This document shows, piece by piece, positions 1 through 12,463 of a stretch of DNA of 64,000 nt. Source of the stretch: Castor canadensis (taxonomy: Eukaryota > Chordata > Mammalia > Rodentia > Castoridae); contig NC_133391.1 in the NCBI RefSeq assembly GCF_047511655.1, positions 109,839,384 through 109,903,383 of the forward strand, read 5' to 3'. Numbering within the stretch: position 1 is the first letter of the stretch; each line of letters begins with the position of its first letter. A program made the translations under genes and the position numbers. Below the pieces are notes generated by a model, which did no database searches, was not told the DNA's origin, and saw only the letters and a list, made by a program, of their open reading frames with translations.

Positions 1-540
1 CCAATGACCAAAAAATACATGAAAAAATGCTCACCATCTCTGGTCATAAAGGAAATGTAAATCAAAACCACACTAAGATTCCACCTCACTCTTGTTAGAA
101 TAGCTATCATCAAAAACACCGCCAACAACAAATGCTGGCAAGGATGTGGGGAAAAAGGAACCCTCATATACGCAAGGATGTGGGGAAAAAGGAACCCTCA
201 TATACTGCTGATGGGAATGCAAGCTAGTACAACCACTCTGGAAAACAATATGGAGGCTCCTTTAAAAACTAAACATAGATCTGCCATATGATCCAGCAAT
301 CCCACTCCTAGGGATATACCCAAAGGAATGCGACTTGGGTTACTCCATAGGCACCTACACACCCATAGTTATTGCAGCACTATTCACAATAGCCAAGTTA
401 TAGAAACAGTCAAGATGCCCCACTACTGACAAATGGCTTAAGAAAATGTGGTAATTATACACAATGGAATTTTACTCAGCCATGAAGAAGAATGAGATCT
501 TGTCATTTGCAAGTAAATGAATGGAACTAGAGAACATCAT
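1..540 (+). mobile_element. LINE-1 fragment, end of ORF2 (degenerate)
   Basis: The segment matches, base for base over long stretches, the ORF2 end of the better-preserved L1 at 59,580-60,060 in this window (shared landmarks: 'aaaatgctcaccatctct', 'ccactctggaaaa', 'acaatggaattttactcagc'). Stop codons and indels break the frame. A 34-bp stretch is tandemly repeated at 138-171 and 172-205. The plus-strand homology stops at 'agagaacatcat' (about 528-540), where an inverted L1 3' end takes over. It lies in XRCC4 intron 2, antisense to that gene. The element is cut by the left edge of the window. Confidence 0.9.
138..205 (+). repeat. 34-bp tandem duplication inside L1
   Basis: Two identical, directly adjacent 34-bp units (138-171 and 172-205) start with 'gcaaggatgtgggg' and end with 'ccctcatatac'. 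The corresponding place in the L1 at 59,699 has one unit, so this is a local duplication after or during insertion of this copy. Confidence 0.93.
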
Positions 541-1080
541 CTTTTTTTTTAATTATTCATTTATTCACATGTGCATACACTGTATAGGTCATTTCTCCCC
601 CTTGCCTCCCCTTCCACATCCTCTTTCCCCCTCCCCCCCTCACTTCCAGGCAGATCCTGTTCTGCCTTTATCACTAATTTTGTTGAAGAAAAGACATGAG
701 CATAATAAGGATGACAAAGTGGTTTTGCTAGTTAAGGATAGCTAAAGAGAGAGATTCCTAGCATTGCTTTCATGTACAAATGTGTTACAACCCAAGTTCA
801 TTCATCTCTAACTGATCTTTACACTGGTTCCTGATCCCCTTCTCATGTTAACCTCTGTTACTTTAAGGTTTCTGTATTAGTCCTCTGGAGTAGGGACATC
901 AAGTGCTTTCATGTTGTGGGTTTTCTACCTATATCTCCCGTATGTGCTCTCCCCTTGTCATGTGATCCAAGTCCAACAACATTGCTGCATTTTCCCTAGA
1001 TCTAAAGTCCGCATATGAGGGAGAACATATGATTTTTGGTTTTCTGAGCCTGGCTAACCTCACTCAGAATGATGTTCTCC
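541..1080 (-). mobile_element. LINE-1 3' end in inverted orientation
   Basis: Read on the minus strand this is the L1 3' UTR with the end of ORF2. It runs from 'ggagaacatcattctgagtg' at 1,080 down through 'tatgagggagaacatatg' (complement of 1,010-1,035) and the G-rich 3' UTR to an A-rich tail (the T run at 541-549). It starts at exactly the L1 position at which the plus-strand fragment 1-540 stops. The two halves together make one continuous L1 3' end with its last 540 bp flipped. Confidence 0.85.
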
Positions 1081-2015
1081 ACCAACAACATGTGTTGGCA
1101 AGGATGTGGGGGAAAAGGAACCCTGGTCCACTGCTGGTGGGAATGCAATCTGGTGCAACCACTCTAGAAAAAAATTTGGAGGCTTTTTAAAAATTTAAAC
1201 ATAGACCTGCCATATGATCCAGAAATCCCACTCCTGGGGACATACCCAAAGGAATCCAACACAGGTTACCCCAGAGGCACCTGCACACCCATGTTTATTG
1301 CAGCGCTATTCACAATAGCCAAGTTATGGAAACAACCAAGATGGCCCACTATTGATGAATGGATCAAGAAAATGTAGTACTTGTACACAATGGAATTTTA
1401 CTCAGCCATGAAGAAGAATGGAATCTTATCATTTACAGGTAAATGAATGGAACTGGATAATATCATCTTAAGTGAAGTTAGCCAGGCTCAGAAGGCCAAA
1501 TATCATATGTTCTCCCTCATATGCAGACTTTAGACCTAAAACAAATGCAGTAATATTATTGGACATGGGTCACATGCTAAGGGGAGAACACATACAGGAG
1601 GAATAGGAAAAGGTAGGGAACCCAAAACTTAAAAGTTTTTGATATGCCCACTGTAGAGTAGCTAATATAGTAACCTTAAAATGACAGAGGTCACTTTGAG
1701 AAGGTGACCAGGAAGTAATGAAAAGGTCTGGTAGAGATGAATCAATTTGGGTTCTAATACACATGCACACAGAAACAATGCTAGGAATCTCTCTGTATAG
1801 CTATCCTTATCTCAAATTAGCAAAAATGCTGTACCTTTCTTATTACTGTTTATGTCTTCTCTTCAACAAAATTGGAGAAGAGGACAGAACAGGTTCTGCC
1901 TGGATGCAAGGGGAGTGGGGGGATGGAAAAAGAGGGGTGGAGGTAGGGGGGAGAAATGGCCCAAACAATGTATGCACATATGAATAAATGAATAAATAAA
2001 TTAAAAAGCACAAAA
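1081..2015 (+). mobile_element. LINE-1 3' end with 3' UTR and A-rich tail
   Basis: The sequence begins at the L1 position 'accaacaacatgtgttggc' (compare 59,681-59,700), passes through the end of ORF2 with disabling changes, and reaches the G-rich 3' UTR at about 1,910-1,960. It finishes in an 'aataaatgaataaataaatt' type tail. This is the third L1 piece of the cluster. It is older than the copy at 59,288 (many substitutions) and non-coding. Confidence 0.9.
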
Positions 2016-4011
2016 AAAGCTAATTTCTTAATATGGGTTTTATACTTGAGACAAAGTTCAATTTTAAAGTCCCTTCCATCCATAAAACAGGATAAGATTC
2101 TAACATTTTGGGAGCTCTTCCTCTGTCATAAACCTTAGGGACTGGTGTGATTTTATGGTGCATTTACAAACCAGAGAGTGGTGGTTTTAAGATGATTTCA
2201 TTAGGCTGATAACGTTTTCAGTTTCCTTTTATTATGTTTAGAGTTCAGCTCCAATTACTCCACAGGCCTGCAGTCTCAGCGTCTTGCTCCACTTAGACAT
2301 CAAAATCATAGTCACTTAGAGAAAAATACAGCCCAGATAGTCTATGAAGCTCCAGGTTCTCACCACTGACTTTGGTTTTCAGATATCTTTGCATACATGG
2401 CATTGATGTTTTCCTTTTCTTACAATTCACAAGTAATAATATAAAAGAGGGAGTGACTTATAGGAATATAATAAAGGGGATGAACTTGTTCAAAGTACAT
2501 TGTATACATCTATGGAATTATTACAACAAAACCCCCTTGTACAATAAATGTATGCTAATTAAAAAGAAGCAACAATGTGTATATTTGTTTGCTTTTTAAA
2601 ATACAGAATTTAATCTAACATTTCTTTGGAATGTGTGTGTAGTTAGGTGATTTCCTGTGTCAACTCAGGCTATCACAATGATAAAAGGCCAAAATGGTTC
2701 TATACTTTTATACTTTTAGGTTACATTTATCTATTTCATTCCTCATGCCATTAAAAGATAGAGGTTACTATCAATTTACAAAACAGAAAACAAAGGCTCA
2801 GAGAGATAAAGTAATGGTGTTGGGTGATGGAGCAGGTTAAGTGGTAAAGCTGGGATAGATACTTAGGTCTCTCCGGTTATTTTGTTTTGAGGTGAGGCAG
2901 AAACACTGAATAAATTATTTCCTTCCATGATTTGAAAAACATATTAGTCTGAAACATTACAGAATATGAGAAAATCTTAATTAAAGAATCCCTAAGATAA
3001 AAAACACCTTTTCATGGCTACTTTGTATATCCTATCAAGCATTTGGAGACCCAATGACAGGCAATACAAGAGAGAATCTTATAATGTGCCCATATATTTT
3101 ACCTGATCAGTTTTTAAGACAACTTCTGATCCTGAAATATGATTTGCATATTTCACATGCTTTTGAGCAGAGGTACAGATAAAATTACCACAGACTCCTA
3201 TATGATTTTACAGCTTCTAAAACACTTTCACTTTTTTCTCTCTCTGAAGTAGATACATATTTGAGAGCATTGTCACTAGCAAAGCTATTGAATTTTCAAG
3301 TAGACCTACCCTAATAGGTCTTTAAAAATATGACAAATGCTGTCTAATTATTTAAGGAATGCTGTCAAATTATTTATGGAATAATTTAAAATCTTGTGTT
3401 TGAATTACTTTTAAAAGTTACTAATACCTAAGGAGAAAAAATATTTCACAGGGAAATAGATAATAAATGTCATCTTTAATGAAGCTACAAGAGAACTTAG
3501 AGAACTTAGAACATAAAGACCACCTACTGGTAAAACAGCTAGCTTAAAGAATTCTACATTTCATTAAAATGAAAGGTTATCTGAAAATATTTAATATTTA
3601 ATATTTCAACTCCTCCATTCATAGAATGCTTCATAAGCAAATACAATGTGCCACCCATCATTCCAGGCACCAGGAATACAACAAAAAATATGCAAGCAAA
3701 AATGCCAGTCATGTGGAGCTCACATTTGACTGTTCATATCTTAGAAAATGCTTTAGATATCATCTAAGCTATCCTCTTTTATTCCTCCCCCTATGAATTC
3801 TGTTCTCATTATGAAGTACTCAGGAGAGAGAAAAAAAATACATGAAAAGAAGTCATCTTTCTCTTTAAAAACAATGTAAAAAGAAGTACTAGTTAAAAAA
3901 AAATTACCCATACATTTCCTATAAAATTCAATGTGAAAATTTGACTACCTATTCAAACTGAGTCACCTGTTGGATTTTATGCTAAGAACATCTGTAAGAA
4001 ACACAACTATA
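2016..4011. other. XRCC4 intron 2, mostly unique AT-rich DNA with MIR/L2 traces
   Basis: No exon-like segment was found on either strand. About 2,745-2,880 resembles the reverse complement of MIR ('acaaaggctcagagagataaagtaatgg' type core, split over 2,785-2,815). About 3,640-3,735 resembles an L2-type end ('ccaggcaccaggaatacaac'). The rest shows nothing I can name. Confidence 0.55.
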
Positions 4012-4358
4012 ACTGGCCAGGCGAAGTAACTAATGTTTGTAATCTCAGCTTCTTGGGAAGTAGAGACTAGGAGAATGGAAATTGAGGCCAGATTGGGCAA
4101 ATAGCTAGGGAGACCTCATCTCTATCAGTAAGCCAGGCATGGTAGATCAGGGCTGTGATTCCAACTATGTGGGAGGCCAAATATAGGAGTATCTCCTGAC
4201 CTGAAGCCACCCAAGCAAAAACTCTGCAAGACCCTTCCTGAGAATAACTTTAGCAAACAAGGACTGGTGCATGACTTAGGTGGAAGAGCACCTGCCTAGC
4301 AAGTGTTGAGGCCCAGTGCTCAATACCCAGTACTGACAAAACAAACGAACAAACAAAA
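4012..4358 (+). mobile_element. composite SINE (two 7SL-like parts plus tRNA/ID-like part)
   Basis: The left part carries a B-box-like 7SL region ('tttgtaatctcagcttc'). A second 7SL-like unit begins near 4,132 ('ccaggcatggtagatcag'). A tRNA/ID-like 3' part follows from about 4,260 ('gcacctgcctagcaagtg', 'ccagtactgac') and an A-rich tail. Most SINEs in this window have one 7SL-like and one tRNA-like part, so this longer form looks trimeric. Confidence 0.8.
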
Positions 4359-5482
4359 GAATAAAGCTCAATCACATCATGAAAAGGTGAGCAAAACCAA
4401 AACACAAGGAACTATTCTCAAACTACTCGCCAATCAAGTGTCTGTTTAACACTGTTTGTAGGTGGATGAAGACATAATGAAGCACGATTCTTTCCTTCTT
4501 GCCTATGCACAACTAACCAAAAAAGTGCACCTATCCTAAGCTACACGGAGTTCAGCAGACACGCAGCTTTATTATCCCACTAGTAATCTTAATACTATCA
4601 CATCATAAACACATTTCATTATTTCATTTATTAAAAATCCCTTTTCCACTGAGATCTGGCACATCATTTCCATATGAAAAACAATATCTGTGTTTAGGAC
4701 AGTTGTTTTATTATTTGGTAATAAAGTAATCAACGAAGCCTGAATCACTCTTTGATAAACTTAAAACTACTCCAGAGTTGGATGATGTTAAGTTTCTTAT
4801 TGCCGACATCAACTTTTACGAGAGTCACATAGATCATTAACTCACTTTGCAAATTAACCCTGTGATACAATCCTCTGTAATATTGAAGTGATGATAGGCC
4901 ATAAGATAATTAGACCCCCAAAACATTCATTAGATAAAACACTTCCAATAGGAAAGAAATCAGTCAGTTTAGTGTGTGGGAGATGAAAAGGAACTCCACA
5001 TCCTTTTAATTTAATTCAAATGAAAAAGAAAAAATTATCCAAATTGAAGGTTGCAGCAATCAAAAAGTTGAACTATTACAACAACAAAAAACCAGGATGA
5101 GGTATAGGAAGGAAATTTATTTTCATGTTTCAATTATTTAATTGTTTCAATGTTTCTAATCATATCATTGTCTATATGTAAAGTACCGTTACATTTATGT
5201 AATAATCCTTAACTAAACATAGAAACAATGTTTTTATTTGCTTATGTACTTTGTCACTAAAATTTAAATAAGAAAATAAAAATGAGTAATGATAAGCATA
5301 AAGCATGAAATTTAAAATTTTATTCACTATCTTTGAAAAACATGATCATAATCTATACTATAAAATCCATTGCTCGACAGCCTGTTTAGTACAGGAATCA
5401 AAATGTTTCAACAATCCACCAGAGAATAAAGAAATTTGATATCCAGAAAACAACTCTTGTTGCTTAAAGAAAACAAAAATGA
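4359..5482. other. XRCC4 intron 2, no feature recognised
   Basis: AT-rich intronic sequence without conserved-looking reading frame, splice-flanked exon or clear repeat on either strand. Confidence 0.5.
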
Positions 5483-5547
5483 ATGCCTGCTTTGCAGGCG
5501 TGAAGCCCTGAGTTCAAACCCCAGTCCCAAAAAAAAAAAAAGAAAGA
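5483..5547 (+). mobile_element. SINE, 3' tRNA/ID-like fragment
   Basis: Contains 'atgcctgctttgcaggcg' and 'ccctgagttcaaacccc', followed by an A run and 'gaaagaaagaaa'. It is a 5'-truncated copy of the composite SINE. Confidence 0.8.
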
Positions 5548-7840
<2,293 letters not shown>

Positions 7841-8860
7841 CACCCCAAAACACATTGTCCCACTCCCTCCACTATCTTGTCTTCTAACAAAAACTACTTT
7901 TAAATGTTTTGTAGGTTATGTATATATAACTATACATATGTTGTATTTTGTGCTTGGTTGCTTTTACTCAACATTATGCTTGAGAGACTTATCCACATTG
8001 TGTCTTACAGAAGGGCTACATAGTATTTCATTATAAAGATATAATAAGACCAGGCTTATACCTGTAATCCTAACTACTCAGAGGCAGAGATGAGAGGACT
8101 GTAGTTCGAGGCCAGCCTGAGCAAAAGTCTGTAAGACTCCATCTTAACCAATGAAAGCTGGGAATGAAGATGCACGCCTGTCTTCCTAGGCCAGCACAGT
8201 CTTAAAAATAACCAAATCAAAAGGGCTAGTGGTGGGGCTCAAGAGGTAGAAGGCCTGCCTAGCAAGCACAGAACCCTGAGTTCAACCCCCAGTACTGCAA
8301 AAACAGAAACAAAACAGTAAAAACAAACGTGTTTATTCTTCTACAGATAGGTATTTGGTACTTTCAAGGTTTTGACTATTACAAATACAAATACTGCTGC
8401 CATAAACATTCTAGAAGATATCTATGTGCTTCTGTTAGAGATAAATATATATATACATATACATATATATAAATACACACATACATGCTGTAGTTGCAAG
8501 ATTAAAGGATATGCACATTATTTGGGTACTATGTAGCCAATAGTTTTCTTAAAAGATTGTACCAATTCACAATTGATGTTGCGAGTTCAGATTACTCCAT
8601 ATCCTTGTAAATATTTCCTGTTTCATTGCAGTCATTTGGTGGCTATGTAGTGGTAATACATTGCAGTTTCAATTCACATTCCCTGATGAATAATGGACGC
8701 TGAACTTTTTCATATATTTTTGAACATTTTAATATTCTGGTCTGTTCAAATTTTTTATTATGTGAACATAACTCATTTAGTCATCTTTTTACATATTCAT
8801 AGGTATTTAGATAATTTCTAACTTTTAAGCATTACACAGAAAGCTGTACTGACTGTCTTT
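7841..8860 (-). mobile_element. old LINE-1 3' end, interrupted by a SINE
   Basis: On the minus strand the sequence follows the order of an L1 3' end. Visible landmarks are the 'acattatgcttgagagactt' region, a 'tatttcattataaagatata' segment, 'gtaccaattcacaattgatg', and 'acattccctgatgaataatg'. The copy is highly diverged (ancient L1M type) and is split at about 8,045 by the SINE at 8,046-8,315. No open ORF2 remains. Confidence 0.7.
8046..8315 (+). mobile_element. composite SINE inserted in an older L1
   Basis: The 7SL-like part has 'tacctgtaatcctaactact' and 'cgaggccagcctgagc'. A middle part has 'gcacgcctgtcttcc', which looks like a second 7SL-like unit. The 3' part has 'ctgcctagcaagcacagaac' and 'ccccagtactgc', followed by an A-rich tail. 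The host L1 resumes after the tail. Confidence 0.85.
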
Positions 8861-9645
8861 GTGCAGGTCTCCCTGAGCTCACATGTGAGTTTTCCGGTGG
8901 TGTAACTGCTAGGTGGTAAAACACGTAACTTCAAGCAGAGGAGATCACCTTCATAGGACTCTTGCAGTTCTCTTGCATTACAGTGGAATGCTGTCTATTT
9001 CTATCCCATTGGGCAAACTTCATGAATTGCCTTGTGCCATTGGTAGTCTGCATGGCCCCTCTCAGGATTCAAAACCTGTAAGATTTAGTTTACCTGAAGG
9101 ACATGCGCTTGTCATAGCATCCCCTATGGAGTCAGGTATGTTATAGTCACTGACTCAATATCCACTGAATTGAATTAGTCACTCTGAATAACCACAGCAG
9201 GTCCAGCCCCACTAGGGAGCATCCAGCTTTTGCTCTTCTCCCTAGAGTACTTCAACTCAGCAAAGTTCATGGAGTATTTTTGAGCACTTGAGTTTGGAGA
9301 TGAATACTTTGAGTTAGGGCTACAATCTAGGTCATCTCCCCATCTAGGAAAATTGATTAAATCCCTTTTCTTGCTGTGAACGCAAGACTCCTCATAGGCT
9401 GCCAATGCAGACAAGCACAGGTGATTGTGGGGAAGTAGTCATCTGAAAATTGTGATAATTTACAGAACGAGTGGGGAGGGCAAACAGCTTTTACTTAGCC
9501 ATCTGTTTCTTTGTAGAAGTATAAAAACATGGAAAATGATGTTAAAAGAAACATTCAAAGAAGACATTTTAAAACACATGAGAACCATGTGTATGCATAG
9601 ATCTACAGCTGCTTTCCTGGATCCACGCTCATTTTTTATTAACAA
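8861..9645. other. XRCC4 intron 1, no gene recognised
   Basis: Several short open frames exist on both strands (60-86 codons). They overlap in different frames, lack known motifs and lack splice context. I treat them as chance. Confidence 0.5.
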
Positions 9646-10965
9646 CAAATAATTGTAAAAAGCTGTTTCACTGTGATATTTTATACATTCATATAATGTA
9701 ATTTGACCAAATTCATCCATTACTTTTTCGAAACCCCTTCCTTCTTCACCCCCTTTTAACAGGTTTTAGTACATTTCATTAAGCTACTTTCACACATATA
9801 ATATACTTCACCACCATACACACCTCTTTTCCCTTTCCCCTTTCCCTAGTTCTCCCCACCAAACTGTCCTCTTTTACAATCATGCCTTACTATATTTTTA
9901 GGTCTAGATTCTGCATGAGTGAAAACATGTAATATTTTTCTTTTCGAGTTTATCTTATTCAACATGATGATCTCTACTTTCATCCATTTTCCTTCTTTCT
10001 ATGGCTGAAAAGTACTCCATTGTATATATATATATATATACCACATTTTCTTTACCCATTTATTAGTTGTTGTGCACCAAGGCTAATTCACAGCATACCT
10101 TCTGTGAATAGTGTTGCAATAACCATGAATGTGCAGTAATCCCTATTGTATGTATACTTCTTCAGCTAGATGCCAGGAGTGGTATAGTAGAATCATATGA
10201 TAGCTCTACTTGTAATTTTTTTGATGAACTTCCATACTGCTTTCCACTGTGATTGGACTAGTTCACATTCCCTCCAACAGTGTACCTTTTCCCTCACGTC
10301 TTTGCCAGCATTTGTTATTGTTTGTTTTCTTGATGATGGTCATTCCAGATCTGGTGAGATGGGATCTCAGTGTCGTTTTGACTTGCATTTCCTTTACGGT
10401 TAAGGATGTTGGACATATCTTCATATATTTATTGGACATTTGTATTTCTTTTGAGAACTGTCTACTTAATTCATTTTGTAGACAAATTAGATTGTTTGTC
10501 CCTTTGCTGTTTAAATCTTGGACCTCTTTATATATTTTGTTTTAATCCTTTATCTGATGAATATTGTGATTATTTTCTCCTATTTCAGTTTCATTGGTCA
10601 GCTTGTCTAGTGATACACCAATCTCATATTATCACAGTTACTGTAGTTTGATAGGAAATCTTAACAACTAATGCAGTAAACTATACCACCTTTGCTCTTC
10701 TTCAAAATTGTTTAGGTTAATCTTAGTCCTTTGTATTTCCATATGAATTTTAAAACCAGACTGTCAAATTCTACAAAAGTACCCAGTGGTATTGATAAGC
10801 TAATTTGGAGATCTGACATCTTTCTAATATTAAGCCTTCAAATAAATAAGGATGGTATATCTTTTGATTACTTAGCCCTTTCCCTCAACACTGTTTTCCT
10901 TTTAAGAAGAGAGGTCTCATACTTCTTTTGCTGTTGATTTTAAATATTTTGAAAGTGATTTCTGA
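9646..10965 (-). mobile_element. old LINE-1 3' half (3' UTR plus ORF2 end)
   Basis: Minus-strand order: ORF2 fragments at about 10,600-10,960 (the 'ttccatatgaattttaaaac' and 'gtggtattgataagctaatt' region), then the ORF2 end at 10,220-10,590 ('cattccctccaacagtgtac', 'gtgagatgggatctcagtgt'). The C-terminal region follows ('actccattgtatatatatat' at about 10,013), with the pyrimidine-rich 3' UTR complement down to about 9,650. Stops in all frames show it is dead. The open frames of 68-98 codons on the plus strand here are antisense shadows of ORF2. Confidence 0.85.
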
Positions 10966-11129
10966 ATGAAAGAAATTAATCTACTTACTCTGATCTCATA
11001 ATGACTAAGTATCTACTCACATGTAGATACAGCTGCACATTGATATTACAAATACTATTATAAGAAAGCTCTAAACAAAAAATTCTTTCTGTACTAAAAA
11101 ACTCTATATATGGTGATAAGCATTTGGCT

Positions 11130-11230
11130 TTTCTTTCTTTCTTTTTTTTTTTTTCCAGTACTGGGAATTGAACCCATGGCCTGCACATGCTAAGCAACCA
11201 CTCTACCACTAAAGCTATACCTCCAGCTCA
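11130..11230 (-). mobile_element. SINE, tRNA/ID-like 3' part, reverse
   Basis: A T run (11,131-11,155) is followed by 'ccagtactgggaattgaacc', 'catgctaagcaaccactcta' and 'ccactaaagc'. This is the reverse complement of the tRNA-like SINE part with its tail. Confidence 0.85.
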
Positions 11231-11629
11231 TCTTTTCAAGTTTGAATCTCTGAACCTGACAGAAAATTTCCATGCCCTGAACAGAAAAGGGAAAAAAAAT
11301 TCTTAATTAAACTTGTATCAGATCATTGAAAACTTCCATTGGTTAAGTTGGAATACTCCTGGTGCATCAATTGATGAATAACTTTGAAGGCTGTATTTAC
11401 TTGATATTACAACCAAATATTCACTAATAGTTATCCTTTATCCTAGTGAAATTTTTCTCTATCTCATGTAAAATCAAAAGAACATACCCTACAAATGTCA
11501 AAATCACATATTAAGAGGTCAAACTATTTACATGAAAGCACCATTCCCCAGACTTCATTAAAAAATAAAAACGCATGCAAAAAATCCTGGAGGTTATATC
11601 TATACTTCATCATAAAATACTTCTTCAGG

Positions 11630-11716
11630 TTTTATTTATTTATTTTGGCAGTACTGGGGCTTGAACTCATACATGCGAGGTAGGTGTTCTACCACTTAAT
11701 CCATGTCCCCAGCCCT
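11630..11716 (-). mobile_element. SINE, tRNA/ID-like 3' part, reverse
   Basis: 'tttatttattttggcagtac' and 'ggggcttgaactcatacatg' followed by 'gttctaccacttaatccatg' form the reverse complement of the SINE 3' half. Confidence 0.83.
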
Positions 11717-11748
11717 ATCATAACAAATTTCATAATTTTTCTTATTTT

Positions 11749-11968
11749 CCTTTTTTTTTTTTTTTTCTTTAAACAGTACTGGGGATTGAACTCAGGGACT
11801 CATGCCTCATGCTTGCTAGGCAAGTGCTCTACCACTTGAGCCACACCCCCAGGTTTTTGTTAGTTTGTTTTTTTGTGACAGGTTACATTTGCTGGGGCTG
11901 GCCTTGAAAATGTGATCCTTCTGTCTCCACTTCCCCAGAAGACATGTACCATGATGTCTGGCTTAATA
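11749..11968 (-). mobile_element. composite SINE, reverse
   Basis: The poly-T is followed by the complement of the tRNA-like part ('cagtactggggattgaactc', 'ctaccacttgagccacaccc'). The complement of the 7SL-like part follows ('ggctggccttgaaaatgtga', 'catgatgtctggctt'). A small spacer with T runs separates the halves. Confidence 0.87.
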
Positions 11969-12269
11969 CTTTGTAATTTCACAAGAACTTGAACAATGGG
12001 GAAAAAAACTGCTAATCTGTCCATTTTTCTTCCGTGTCCTTTTATACAGATATACATAGGCCTTATAAATTGATATTGGTTCATATTCCATTTTAACGTA
12101 TAATATTATGTGGAAAAAGAATTTTTGGAGTAGATACAGAGTTTTGCACCCAGCATTCTTAGTCACTGAATAATAATCCATTGAGGTATACTGACATATA
12201 TGAATATAGCAACTGTTAGCATCTCCATTTTATGAATGAAAAAACAGAAGTAAAGTCCAATATTTAAAA

Positions 12270-12463
12270 AATGGAGATAGTTCACATTTTGAATGGTAGC
12301 TACTCAGGAGGCAGAGATGAGGAGGATCACAGTTCAAGACCCTATCTCGAAAATACCCAACACAAAAAAAAGCTAGTAAGTAGAGTGACTGTTAGAGTAC
12401 CTGCCTAGCAAGTGTGAAGCTCTGAGTTCAAACCCTAGTACTGACAAAAAAAAAAAGGAGATA
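12270..12463 (+). mobile_element. composite SINE
   Basis: 7SL-like part: 'tggtagctactcaggaggca', 'gaggatcacagttcaagacc', 'ctatctcgaaaatacccaac'. tRNA-like part: 'gagtacctgcctagcaagtg', 'gagttcaaaccctagtactg'. It ends in an A tail of about 11 bases. Confidence 0.9.

Noticed and set aside
8913..9146. 77-codon plus-strand frame with balanced composition
   Set aside because: It overlaps the boundary of an old L1, has no splice context and no known motif, and other frames of equal length overlap the neighbourhood.
10197..10651. Three overlapping plus-strand frames of 68-98 codons
   Set aside because: They are antisense readings of a decayed L1 ORF2.
12400..12450. tRNA-like box sequences in the SINEs
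   Set aside because: The tRNA-like parts are SINE components with A tails, not functional tRNA genes.
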